A stretch of DNA of 27,823 bases, taken from SM23-73-3 sp965369445. GTDB taxonomy: Bacteria; Zixibacteria; MSB-5A5; SM1-73. Under the pieces are notes generated by a model. That model saw only the letters and a list, made by a program, of their open reading frames with translations. It was not told the DNA's origin and ran no database searches. Shown one piece after another: positions 16,217 through 23,898 of the stretch (position 1 is the stretch's first letter; each line of letters starts with the position of its first letter). The translations under genes and the position numbers were made by a program. The stretch lies in NCBI GenBank assembly GCA_965369445.1, contig CBDUQU010000021.1, positions 1 through 27,823 of the forward strand, read 5' to 3'.

Positions 16217-16381
16217 ATGATAGATCCGAAGCTTTTGGAGATATTAGCTTGTCCAGCCTGCAAGGGCGGCTTGATCTACGACCGGAAGGACCAGAAGCTC
16301 CTTTGCGAGAAATGTCGGCTGAAATACCCCATAAGAGATGACATACCGGTAATGCTGGCGGACCAGGCCGAAAGGTTCTAA
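16217..16381 (+). CDS. Trm112/YcaR-family small zinc-ribbon protein
   Basis: A 54-residue protein. It starts MIDPKLLEILACPACKGGLIY and ends with CEKCRLKYPIRDDIPVML, the typical pattern of the UPF0434/Trm112 family. Cys12, Cys15, Cys30 and Cys33 should bind a structural zinc; the DDIPVML tail is highly conserved. In eukaryotes and archaea Trm112 activates methyltransferases. The bacterial homologue (YcaR in E. coli, next to lpxK and kdsB) has no firmly assigned role, and a partner methyltransferase is not apparent here. AGGAGG lies at 16208-16213, 3 nt before the ATG. The next gene follows after 44 nt. Confidence 0.9.
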   Translation: MIDPKLLEILACPACKGGLIYDRKDQKLLCEKCRLKYPIRDDIPVMLADQAERF

Positions 16382-16425
16382 AAGAAACCGAAAGCGAGCA
16401 CAAACAGAACAGGAGGAATTTTAGG

Positions 16426-16878
16426 ATGAAGCTTTCAAAATTTTGCGGAGAGGACTTGATATCTTTTGAACTTAGGTCGCAAACCAAGGACGAGGCCATC
16501 AGGGAATTAGTGGATTTGGCTTCTAACTCCAAGCTGGTCAAAGACTCAGAACAGCTCCTGAAGGATATTCTGGAAAGAGAGAAATTGGTGACCACCGGCG
16601 TGGGCTACGGGGTCTCCTTCCCTCACGCCAAGTCCAAAGCCATCCGGGGTATCATCATCGCTTTCAGCAGATCCAAAAAGGGGATCGATTTCGATTCCAT
16701 GGACAAAAAACCGGTTCATCTGTTCTTCTTAATCGCCGCACCGGAGGATGCCATCGGAGCCCATCTAAACGTCATGGCCCGGCTTTCATACCTTATGAAA
16801 AGCGAGAAGAACCGGGAAAAGCTGATGAAGACAAAAAGCCCCAAGGAACTCCTGGAGGTGCTGGATTCAGTCGAGTGA
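16426..16878 (+). CDS. PTS EIIA domain protein (fructose/mannitol type, PtsN-like)
   Basis: 150 residues forming a complete EIIA domain of the PF00359 type. TKDEAIRELVDLA begins the fold. GVSFPHAKS carries His67, the expected phosphorylation site that receives phosphate from HPr. FLIAAPEDAIGAHLNVMARLSYLM is the conserved second half. No EIIB or EIIC component is nearby, so a regulatory role like PtsN (EIIA-Ntr), sensing the phosphorylation state of the cell, is more likely than sugar transport. AGGAGG at 16411-16416 lies 9 nt before the ATG. It sits between a Trm112-like gene and mreC, and a paired hairpin follows the stop. Confidence 0.9.
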   Translation: MKLSKFCGEDLISFELRSQTKDEAIRELVDLASNSKLVKDSEQLLKDILEREKLVTTGVGYGVSFPHAKSKAIRGIIIAFSRSKKGIDFDSMDKKPVHLFFLIAAPEDAIGAHLNVMARLSYLMKSEKNREKLMKTKSPKELLEVLDSVE

Positions 16879-16920
16879 GAAAAAGGCCTCGAGCCTTTAG
16901 GTCTGACCAAGACCTTTCTC
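16877..16920 (+). terminator. Three-way-junction-like hairpin after the EIIA gene, possible weak terminator
   Basis: AAGGC-ctcga-GCCTT (16883-16897) and AGGTCT-gacca-AGACCT (16899-16915) are adjacent stems. They are enclosed by GAGAA and TTCTC (16877-16881 and 16916-16920). The T-run is short (TTT), so termination would be partial. It overlaps the stop codon of the EIIA gene. Confidence 0.45.
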
Positions 16921-16940
16921 AATGAAGCGGGGCTAAGCGG

Positions 16941-16979
16941 CAAGAAGCAAACGGCCTGTTTTTAAGCAAGAAGCAAACG
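16941..16979. repeat. 13-bp direct repeat in the EIIA-mreC gap
   Basis: CAAGAAGCAAACG occurs at 16941-16953 and again at 16967-16979, 26 bp apart. It may be a slippage product or a protein-binding pair. The 248-nt gap also holds a purine-rich AAGGAGGAGAGG (17009-17020) without a fitting start codon close behind it. Confidence 0.45.
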
Positions 16980-17126
16980 AAAGTTGCTGTCTAATCCAGG
17001 AGGCTTTTAAGGAGGAGAGGAAATTCGACGGAAGTCCCAACTTGATTGAAGCCTCCGACTTTTCGATTGGAATGACCAAGGGCGCGCAAGAGGACCAAAA
17101 ACCTAAAAGAGCCGACCGATCATCTC

Positions 17127-17975
17127 ATGGAGAAATTCTCTTTTCTGATTCGCGCAAGGAAAGAAACTCTTCTTCACCTCTCCACGTTTGTACTCCTCTC
17201 GCTTTTGCTTCTGATCCTTCCTCAAAGCATCAAGTCGGATATCTCCGCGTTTGTCCACAGATTCACCTACGGTCCGTTTGACGCTCTTGACAACCATGTC
17301 AAGGAGCTTGAGGGGGTACGGGAAGAGAACAAAAGGCTGCATCTGAGGGTGATGGAGCTTTCTTTGAAGAACTTCTGGCTCAACGAGGAACGTCTGGAAA
17401 ACCGGAGATTGCGGGAACTTCTCGACTTTCGGTCAGAGTTGAAGTATAAGGTAATTCCGGCCGACTTGGTCGCGGCGGAGCCCAACCGGAGACATTTTTC
17501 TGTTCTGATCAACAAGGGTTCCGAGGAAGGGATAAAGAGAAATATGCCGGTGGTCAACATGCACGGGCTGGTAGGCAAGACGGTGGACGTTTCGCCTCAT
17601 ACTTCGGTGGTTCAACTCATCATCGAGCCAAGCTTCAGGGTATCGGCCTTAGACCAGAGAAGCCGGGTGTATGGAATCATAAGGCCGGGCTCAGGTTTCA
17701 CCCTGAGGCTTGGCAATGTCCCTTTAACCGAGGACGTAGAGGTGGGAGACGGTGTCATCTCCTCGGGGCTGGGAGGGATCTTTCCTCCCGGCATAAAGAT
17801 AGGCAGGGTGACCGCCGTTGAAAGTCAAGAGTCCTTGTCTAAAGAAAACTTCTCCTTTGGAATCTTCAAGAGGATAAACGTGAAGCCGTCCGTCGATTTA
17901 AGCAGCTTAGAGGAGGTTTTTGTGCTGGAGGTGGAGAAAGAGGTAGAAGACGAGGAAGAGTCCGGCCCTGAGTGA
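17127..17975 (+). CDS. mreC: Rod shape-determining protein MreC
   Basis: 282 residues. One N-terminal membrane helix (about 16-36, LLHLSTFVLLSLLLLILP) is followed by a coiled coil (about 57-95, VKELEGVREENKRLHLRVMEL and onward). Then comes the paired beta-barrel domain with VINKGSEEGIKRNMPVVNMHGLVGKT and DGVISSGLGGIFPPGIKIGRV, all typical of MreC. It spans the inner membrane and links MreB filaments to PBP2 and RodA in the periplasm. The tail is unusually acidic (EVEKEVEDEEESGPE). There is no Shine-Dalgarno sequence at the ATG, and stops at 17043 and 17073 rule out longer starts in frame. mreB is not beside it in this window, which is less common than the mreBCD order. mreD follows after 67 nt. 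Confidence 0.93.
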   Translation: MEKFSFLIRARKETLLHLSTFVLLSLLLLILPQSIKSDISAFVHRFTYGPFDALDNHVKELEGVREENKRLHLRVMELSLKNFWLNEERLENRRLRELLDFRSELKYKVIPADLVAAEPNRRHFSVLINKGSEEGIKRNMPVVNMHGLVGKTVDVSPHTSVVQLIIEPSFRVSALDQRSRVYGIIRPGSGFTLRLGNVPLTEDVEVGDGVISSGLGGIFPPGIKIGRVTAVESQESLSKENFSFGIFKRINVKPSVDLSSLEEVFVLEVEKEVEDEEESGPE

Positions 17976-18042
17976 GCCGGGTCAGTATCACTAAAATTGG
18001 TCTCTTAGGAAGGTAATTCCAAAAAAGGAAGCAGGCCACAGC

Positions 18043-18573
18043 ATGCTCTGGGGTAACGTCATATTTTCGAAAGTCCTCTCCGGGATTCTCGTGCTTTTTC
18101 TCCTTATACTTTTTCAGAGTCTTCTCTCCGGCGTGGTGACTATAGCAGGAATCAAACTTGACTTAGCCATCATTATCTTAGTGTACCTGGCGCTAAAGCG
18201 CGGCCGCAACTACGGGCTGGTCTTCGGCTTTTTGATCGGCTTTCTATCTGACGTCTTTACCCCTGAAACCCTGGGATTGGGCGCCCTGGTAAAGTGCCTG
18301 ATCGGCTTTACCCTGGGCAGCTTCAAAGATAATCTCTACCTGGAGAGCCTGCACTCGAAAGGAGCAGTGATATTTCTCACCCTCCTTCTCAATGATTCGC
18401 TCTACTATCTCATTACCACCGGAGTAAGCGATTCAACGTTTAGAGTGCTGAGCCGTTATTCGTTGCCGTCGGCGCTTTACACCTCGGTGGTGGGTATGTT
18501 GATCTTTCTTGTCGCCGCCAAAATTCATCAGGAGCGGTTGGATGCGGAAGAAGATTCGGTTCGATTTGAATAG
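18043..18573 (+). CDS. mreD: Rod shape-determining protein MreD
   Basis: 176 residues, five to six hydrophobic helices, few charges. The stretch IKLDLAIIILVYLALKRGRNYGLVFGFLIGFLSDVFTP, where the Gly/Phe-rich segment ends in D-V-F-T-P, is the family hallmark. LNDSLYYLITTG falls near the fifth helix. MreD is an inner-membrane member of the elongasome and, with MreC, controls PBP2-RodA activity. Assignment rests on topology and on its place between mreC and mrdA as much as on sequence, because MreD diverges fast. After its stop there is a 290-nt gap before mrdA, long for such an operon. Confidence 0.9.
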   Translation: MLWGNVIFSKVLSGILVLFLLILFQSLLSGVVTIAGIKLDLAIIILVYLALKRGRNYGLVFGFLIGFLSDVFTPETLGLGALVKCLIGFTLGSFKDNLYLESLHSKGAVIFLTLLLNDSLYYLITTGVSDSTFRVLSRYSLPSALYTSVVGMLIFLVAAKIHQERLDAEEDSVRFE

Positions 18574-18661
18574 AACAAGAACTAAGTTTCAGGCCAAGCT
18601 TTCTGGCAAACCACGTATTCACGGCCCGGGCTGGGGGACAGAAGTGACACCAGGGGAATCG

Positions 18662-18727
18662 CGGTGACCTCCGCTGAAAAAAAGGAGTGAAATCACCGTT
18701 ATCGACGGGAGAGCGAAATGATTCTCC
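18662..18727 (+). promoter_or_regulatory. Structured leader candidate between mreD and mrdA
   Basis: CGGTGA (18662-18667) pairs with TCACCG (18693-18698), and inside it CTCC (18669-18672) pairs with GGAG (18684-18687). A second hairpin GGAGA (18708-18712) with TCTCC (18723-18727) follows. No T-run is present and I recognise no known riboswitch. The rest of the 290-nt gap (18574-18863) has no convincing gene. Confidence 0.35.
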
Positions 18728-18863
18728 GGATACATCAAACAGAGAGCAAGGGTTCTGAATACGCGCCTGCGGGTTGACCGGAAACAAAACCTGTGTTGGT
18801 GAAAAGCTAAGAATTCCAGAGAAAACCACTCAGCCTTAAACTTCCATCAGGACATACCCCAAA

Positions 18864-20789
18864 TTGATCCGGTCTCTGGTGGTGAAATCGTTCACCGGGA
18901 TTATTCCCAGAGATCGAAGGGCCAAGATATTGTTTGGCCTTATCGGTGTAATCGTTTTCATGCTGGCAGGGAGGTTGTTTTTCCTGCAGGTGGTGAAGGG
19001 CAATTACTACAGCCGCATCTCCGAGGAGAACCGGATACGCCCTCTGATTCTGCCCGCCTCACGAGGCGAGGTGACCGATAGAAATGACAGGGTCATAGCT
19101 ACCAATCGCCCTTCCTACACCGTCTCCCTCATTCCCTACGAGATATCCCAGGTCTTCCCGGAAAGGAGGTCTTCCGAACCAGAAGGGACCTCACCCTCGC
19201 TGGTTGAAAAGCTCGCTTCCTGCCTGAATTCGGATGCGGTCTCTCTGGAGAAAAAGATCAGATCCAACTGGTTCAGGGGATACCGGCCCATCAGGCTCAA
19301 GAAAGATGTTGACTTCAACACCGTTTGCATAATTGAGGAGCAAAACGAGGATCTGCCGGGAGTAATCTATCAGGTGGAGCCGGTCCGAAAGTATTTGGAG
19401 GGTGGGTGGGTGGGCCACGTGCTGGGATACGTGAATGAGCTTACCAGAGAGGAGCTATCTGGAGCCACCTCCCGGAAAGGGTTTCGCCCGGGAGGAGTCG
19501 TGGGAAGAAAAGGAATAGAGAAAAGCTATGATGATCTTCTGAGAGGAGAGGACGGTATAACCTTCCTGGAGGTGACGGCCCGGGGCAAGATCTTAGGTCC
19601 CTTAAAGGAGAGAAAACCGGATCTTCCCGTAAAGGGTTCAGACATTAAGCTGACCATAGACCTCAACCTCCAGGCTGCGGCCGAATCTGCTTTGAAAGAA
19701 CACGGGAGCGCCGCGGTGGTGGCTTTGGACCCGCGAAACGGGGAAATCCTTGCCCTGGTGAGCAAGCCCGGCCTGGACGCCAATCTCTTCGCCGGGGCTA
19801 TGTCTTCCCGGGAGTGGAAGGATATCCTCGAAAATCCTCTGTGCCCCCTTCTCACCCGTCCGATTCAAGCCACCTATCCTCCCGCCTCCCTCTTGAAGCT
19901 TCTCACCGCGGGAATCGCGCTGGAGGAGAAGATCGCAGGCAGAAATACCTTCTTGTCTCCCTGCAAGGGATCTTTTCACTTCGGTAGAAGAGACTTCGGA
20001 TGCTGGAGGCCGGAAGGGCACGGCAGACTGAATTTAGAGGATGCCATAATCCACTCCTGCGACGTTTACTTTTATCAGTTGGGACTGAAGGTGGGATTGG
20101 AGAAGTGGAGCAACTACGCGCAGATGTGCGGGCTGGGGCGAGCCACGGGCATAGACGTACCGGACGAGGCAAGAGGTTTGGTTCCCACATTGGATTACTA
20201 CCGCAAGAAACACGGAAGAGTCCAGTGGATCAAGAATCTTATAATCAACCTGGCAATCGGACAGGGAGAGGTTCTGACAACCCCCTTACAGGTAGCGGTC
20301 TTCTTTGGCGGGCTGGCAACGGATGGAACGCTTTACAAGCCGTATCTGGTCAAGCAAATAGTCTCTCCGGAGGGGCGCCTCACCTCCACCCAGCCCCAGG
20401 TGAACGGAACTCTTCCCTTCTCTTCTGCCACATTGGACGTGCTAAAGGGAGCCATGATAGGGGTAGTGAACGATCCGGAGGGAACCGGCGTTTTGGCCCG
20501 GATGCCGGATGTGGTAGTAGCCGGAAAGACCGGCACAGCCCAGAACCCTCACGGGGAGGATCACGCCTGGTTCGTCGGTTTTGCGCCGGCCTCTGATCCC
20601 CAGATAGTGGTAGTGGTCTTAATCGAGAACGTGGGACACGGTGGTACCTTCGCCGCCCCGGTGGCAAGGGAAATCATACAAACACACCTCAAGAAAGACT
20701 CAGCTCCAACCCCAAGAGACAGTACCTTCAGAATCAGCTCTCGCCCGTCTCAACCGGAACTCGGGGAAGACCATCAGGACGGATCATGA
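18864..20789 (+). CDS. mrdA: Penicillin-binding protein 2 (elongasome transpeptidase)
   Basis: 641 residues from a TTG start; AGGA at 18849-18852 is a weak ribosome site and a GTG at 18879 is an alternative. A membrane helix (about 22-43) is followed by the dimerisation/pedestal domain with ILPASRGEVTDRNDRVIATNRPSY, GHVLGYVNEL and GRKGIEKSYDDLLRGEDG. The transpeptidase domain has S342-L-L-K345 (active-site Ser and Lys), S398-C-D400 and K555-T-G557-TAQ. It crosslinks peptidoglycan during rod elongation with RodA as its glycosyltransferase partner. The SxxK context YPPASLL differs from the common YPPGSTFK. The C-terminus is hydrophilic and Ser/Pro-rich. Its stop overlaps the rodA ATG by 4 nt, tying the two enzymes in translation. 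Confidence 0.96.
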   Translation: MIRSLVVKSFTGIIPRDRRAKILFGLIGVIVFMLAGRLFFLQVVKGNYYSRISEENRIRPLILPASRGEVTDRNDRVIATNRPSYTVSLIPYEISQVFPERRSSEPEGTSPSLVEKLASCLNSDAVSLEKKIRSNWFRGYRPIRLKKDVDFNTVCIIEEQNEDLPGVIYQVEPVRKYLEGGWVGHVLGYVNELTREELSGATSRKGFRPGGVVGRKGIEKSYDDLLRGEDGITFLEVTARGKILGPLKERKPDLPVKGSDIKLTIDLNLQAAAESALKEHGSAAVVALDPRNGEILALVSKPGLDANLFAGAMSSREWKDILENPLCPLLTRPIQATYPPASLLKLLTAGIALEEKIAGRNTFLSPCKGSFHFGRRDFGCWRPEGHGRLNLEDAIIHSCDVYFYQLGLKVGLEKWSNYAQMCGLGRATGIDVPDEARGLVPTLDYYRKKHGRVQWIKNLIINLAIGQGEVLTTPLQVAVFFGGLATDGTLYKPYLVKQIVSPEGRLTSTQPQVNGTLPFSSATLDVLKGAMIGVVNDPEGTGVLARMPDVVVAGKTGTAQNPHGEDHAWFVGFAPASDPQIVVVVLIENVGHGGTFAAPVAREIIQTHLKKDSAPTPRDSTFRISSRPSQPELGEDHQDGS

Positions 20790-22009
20790 TAAAACTCGGC
20801 TCAAAGGAATTCGATCTTACGCTTTTAGTCGCCGCCTTGTTGCTGTCGGCAATCGGCATCCTGCTGATCTACAGCGCCAAACTTCATTGTGAAAACTTAG
20901 CGGAAAGAGGAATCTACGTCAAGCAGATCGTCTGGGTTTTGCTGGGGCTTTCAGCTTGCGTTCTTACCTTCTTCGTGCCCCTGAGGTTCTACGAGGCATT
21001 CTCCTATCCGATATGGGTCTTCTCTATCCTCACCCTGGTTCTGATACTAATGATCGGCTCGTCCAAGATGGGAGCCGCGCGCTGGATTTCCCTTGGCGGC
21101 TTCAATATTCAGCCTTCGGAGTTTGCCAAGATAGCCGCTATCTTCCCTCTGGCCAAATACTTGGCCTATTCCAGGCGTTCAGTTTACAGCTTCAGATGGC
21201 TGGTCACCGTGGTAGGCATTGCGTTTCTGCCTGCTCTTCTGATACTGAAGCAGCCGGATCTGGGGACATCGCTGGTCTTCTTTGCCATTTTGATCTCCAT
21301 GCTCTTCTGGTCCGGCGTTCCACTTTTCTACCTGTTTCTTATAGTCTCCCCCTTCATCAGCCTCATCTGCGCCTCCCACTGGATCCCCTGGGCCTTGTTC
21401 TTCCTGATCTTGGTCTTGCTTCTGTACTACGTTAGGCCGGGCGTCGTCTTTTCCGCAGGCTTCCTGTTGCTTAACTTGGCCTTTGGAATGATCACCCCCT
21501 TGATCTGGAACAAGCTGCACCATTACCAGCAGCAGCGCATCATCGTCTTCCTGGATCCGGGAAGGGATCCGCAGGGGGCAGGCTATCAGATAATTCAATC
21601 CAAGGTGGCCATCGGATCGGGAGAGCTGGCGGGAAAAGGATACCTGGAGGGAAGCCAGACCAAGCTGGCTTTTCTTCCCCACCAGCATACCGATTTCGTC
21701 TTCTCCGTGCTGGGTGAGGAATTCGGTTTCTTGGGCGGGTTGGTTCTCTTAGGACTATTTGGTTTTCTCATTTTCAAAGGAATCCGGATTGCCCGAAAAA
21801 CCCGGAATACCTTTGCTGGCAATGTGGCGATCGGGCTAACGGCCGTAATCGGTTTTCAGATGGTGGTCAATATCGGTATGACCCTCGGCGTTATGCCGGT
21901 CACCGGTCTGCCCCTGCCTTTTGTCAGTTACGGCGGCTCCTCCATGCTCTTATGCTGGGTGGTTTTGGGAATCCTGTTGGCCATCAATTCCCGGTGGTTC
22001 GAGTACTGA
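20786..22009 (+). CDS. rodA: Rod shape-determining SEDS glycosyltransferase RodA
   Basis: 407 residues with ten predicted membrane helices. SEDS motifs are present: NIQPSEFAK, LKQPDLGTSLVF, DPGRDPQGAGYQIIQSKVAIGSG, PHQHTDFVFSVLGEE (Asp303 matches the catalytic Asp of RodA in other species) and PLPFVSYGGSSM. RodA polymerises lipid II into glycan strands and works with PBP2, which is encoded just before it with a 4-nt ATGA overlap. The spacing and order match mrdA-rodA pairs in many bacteria. FtsW shares the fold, but the context argues for RodA. Confidence 0.95.
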   Translation: MIKLGSKEFDLTLLVAALLLSAIGILLIYSAKLHCENLAERGIYVKQIVWVLLGLSACVLTFFVPLRFYEAFSYPIWVFSILTLVLILMIGSSKMGAARWISLGGFNIQPSEFAKIAAIFPLAKYLAYSRRSVYSFRWLVTVVGIAFLPALLILKQPDLGTSLVFFAILISMLFWSGVPLFYLFLIVSPFISLICASHWIPWALFFLILVLLLYYVRPGVVFSAGFLLLNLAFGMITPLIWNKLHHYQQQRIIVFLDPGRDPQGAGYQIIQSKVAIGSGELAGKGYLEGSQTKLAFLPHQHTDFVFSVLGEEFGFLGGLVLLGLFGFLIFKGIRIARKTRNTFAGNVAIGLTAVIGFQMVVNIGMTLGVMPVTGLPLPFVSYGGSSMLLCWVVLGILLAINSRWFEY

Positions 22010-22017
22010 TGAGATAG

Positions 22018-22067
22018 GGGTCGGATTTCTGCCATAGGCAGATCCGCCGTTGGCGGACATCCGACCC
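22018..22067. repeat. Cloverleaf-like three-stem palindrome after rodA
   Basis: GGGTCGGAT (22018-22026) pairs with ATCCGACCC (22059-22067) and encloses two perfect hairpins: TCTGCC-ata-GGCAGA (22028-22042) and TCCGCC-gtt-GGCGGA (22043-22057). Only bases 22027 and 22058 are unpaired at the junction. It is too short and lacks the conserved loops for a tRNA. It lacks a T-run, so it is a structured repeat or processing/attenuation site rather than a standard terminator. Confidence 0.65.
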
Positions 22068-22110
22068 GAATAGAGTGTGAGCATTACGTTCTTTAGAGCT
22101 TCCTTCCATT

Positions 22111-22147
22111 CCCCTCTGAGGCACGCAGGGGGGAACAAGGGGTGAGG
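22111..22147. repeat. Degenerate CCCCTCTCC-family palindromic repeat before lgt
   Basis: CCCCTCTG, a short spacer, then AGGGGGGAACAAGGGGTGAGGT. The right half (AACAAGGGG-TGAGGT) lines up with ATCAAGGGGG-TGAGGT at 4997-5012, so it seems an eroded member of the same family. Confidence 0.4.
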
Positions 22148-22245
22148 TAAACGCCTCTTGCTTTTCGCCTCTTGGAAAACGTATTGTGTTGGATCAGAGA
22201 CCTTTTGAGAAAACACTTCAGAAAGTGTGTCGCTGAGGAGAAATC

Positions 22246-23070
22246 ATGCATCCTACCCTGATTGAGCTGGGACCGGCTGCTATCAGAACGTACGGATTCC
22301 TCTTGGCCTTAGCCTTTGCATCTGGAATATGGCTCTCAGCCCGAAGGGCGAAAAAGCTGGGTCTGGGAACCGAGTGGCTGCCCGACCTGTCCCTGATAAT
22401 CTTAGTCTCGGCCATCGCAGGTTCCAGGTTCTTTTATGTGATCTATCATCTGGAGGAGTTCGAAGGCCGCATCCTGGATATGATCAATCCCATCCAGAGC
22501 ACGGGAGAGATAGGCATCGGCGGGCTCTCCATGTTCGGGGGATTGGTCCTGGCCATCGTCAGCGGAATAATCTACGTCCGGGTCAAGAAGCTTGACTTAT
22601 GGAAAATCGCAGACGTCCTGGCCCCCTCCATAGTGCTGGGTTTGGGGATAGCCCGCATCGGCTGCTTTCTGAACGGCTGCTGCTTTGGCACCCCCAGCCA
22701 CAGTTGTTTTGCCCTTGTCTTCCCCCCCCACTCCGCGGCGGGATATATGTACCCGGGCATTCCGGTCTTTCCCATCCAGCTTGTTGCCGCCATCTACGGG
22801 TTTCTGATTTTCGGAATTCTCATAGCTTTAGAGAAGCACAGGCGTTTCGATGGTTTCACCTTCTGGCTGATGCTGGCCCTGTATTCGGCAGCACGATTCA
22901 CCGTCGATTTCTTCAGATACTATGAGGAGAGTATGATCTTTACCCGAATAGGTCAGGCTAACATCACGGTCAACCAGGCTTTCATCATTCTGATCTTTAT
23001 CGTTTCGCTTTTCATGCTGTTCTATCTTAGAAAGAAATCCAGAGTTAAATCGTCTCCGGAGCCAACGTGA
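22246..23070 (+). CDS. lgt: Phosphatidylglycerol:prolipoprotein diacylglyceryl transferase
   Basis: 274 residues, seven predicted membrane helices. Lgt moves diacylglycerol from phosphatidylglycerol to the lipobox Cys of prolipoproteins, the first step of lipoprotein maturation. Family landmarks are the N-terminal LGPAAIRTYGFLLALAFASG, the IGGLSMFGGLV segment (matching GGMSFHGGL in E. coli, with Phe where E. coli has His103) and the Lgt signature ARIGCFLNGCCFGTP. The last replaces the E. coli-type GRIGNFINGE and is, as I recall, common in anaerobes and Gram-positives. GAGGAG (22235-22240) lies 5 nt before the ATG. It is followed by comF after 50 nt. The start is well supported by family length. 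Confidence 0.95.
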   Translation: MHPTLIELGPAAIRTYGFLLALAFASGIWLSARRAKKLGLGTEWLPDLSLIILVSAIAGSRFFYVIYHLEEFEGRILDMINPIQSTGEIGIGGLSMFGGLVLAIVSGIIYVRVKKLDLWKIADVLAPSIVLGLGIARIGCFLNGCCFGTPSHSCFALVFPPHSAAGYMYPGIPVFPIQLVAAIYGFLIFGILIALEKHRRFDGFTFWLMLALYSAARFTVDFFRYYEESMIFTRIGQANITVNQAFIILIFIVSLFMLFYLRKKSRVKSSPEPT

Positions 23071-23120
23071 GCAGGTAAGGATAGCTCGCAGCTTGGCCTT
23101 CGGTTCTCCCGGAAAGTCCG

Positions 23121-23876
23121 ATGTCTCTTATCACGATCAAGCGCTTCTTTCTTGACCTCAAAGACGACATCCTCGATTTTGTCTATCCCCAGACTTGTCC
23201 CATCTGCCGGAATCTTCTGAAAAGAGAAGAAAAGGACATTTGCGATGACTGCTGGAAAGCCCTGGCCCTCCTGCCTTCCCCCTATTGTCCCTACTGCAAG
23301 TCCTTTCTTGAGGATAAGCATGAAATTACGAATCACCAGTGTGCTTATTTGCGCAGGTCAAAAGACAGAAGGATTCTGGCGGTCAGATCCCTGGGCACGT
23401 TCGACGCTTACTATAAGAAGCTCGTTCACCGGCTCAAATACGATAAGAAGATTCATCTCGGCAGGCGCCTGGCGCAAAGGTTGGGGGAAATCATATCGCA
23501 GGAGAAGGATTTCGCTGGCTGCGATGTGGTGATTCCGGTTCCGCTGCATCGCGCCAGACAAAGGGAGCGGGGATTCAACCAGAGCGAGATCCTGGCAGAA
23601 GGCATCTCCCAGGCGACAGGCCTTCCACTGGTAAAAGACGTCCTTGAGAGGAAGAAAAACACCAAAGACCAGACCTATCTGAATATTCAGCAAAGGGCGG
23701 AAAACGTGAGGGGAGCATTTGTGGTCATCCACCCGGACAAAATAGGTGATAAGAATGTGATTTTAGTTGACGACGTGATGACCACCGGAGCCACCTTGAA
23801 TGAGTGCGCCAGAATGCTACTTGATTCAGGCGCTAAAAACGTCTTTGGCATCACCCTTACAGTGGTTGTGGAGTGA
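23121..23876 (+). CDS. comF: ComF-family phosphoribosyltransferase-like protein
   Basis: 251 residues. The N-terminus carries the double zinc finger of ComF: Cys26-x2-Cys29, Cys41-x2-Cys44, Cys56-x2-Cys59 and Cys74. The C-terminal half is a type I phosphoribosyltransferase fold with VVIPVPLHRARQRERGFNQSEILAEGI and the PRPP-loop NVILVDDVMTTGATLNECA. In competent bacteria ComF acts in the cytoplasm with ComFA in uptake of transforming single-stranded DNA. In other species (GntX/YhgH) it serves use of DNA as carbon source, and its precise activity is not settled. No other competence gene is in the window. A GGAAAG lies just before the ATG. A 114-bp inverted-repeat element follows 22 nt after the stop. 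Confidence 0.93.
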   Translation: MSLITIKRFFLDLKDDILDFVYPQTCPICRNLLKREEKDICDDCWKALALLPSPYCPYCKSFLEDKHEITNHQCAYLRRSKDRRILAVRSLGTFDAYYKKLVHRLKYDKKIHLGRRLAQRLGEIISQEKDFAGCDVVIPVPLHRARQRERGFNQSEILAEGISQATGLPLVKDVLERKKNTKDQTYLNIQQRAENVRGAFVVIHPDKIGDKNVILVDDVMTTGATLNECARMLLDSGAKNVFGITLTVVVE

Positions 23877-23898
23877 ACGACCCTTGGCTGCGTCTTCA

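Noticed and set aside
17042..17281. A 79-codon TTG-started frame upstream of and overlapping mreC.
   Set aside because: It overlaps mreC by 155 nt in another frame, the ribosome-site-like sequence is 21 nt away, and the product looks like a chance translation.
22018..22067. The cloverleaf-like structure as a tRNA gene.
   Set aside because: 50 nt is too short, there is no T-loop GTTCRA motif and no anticodon loop of seven bases.
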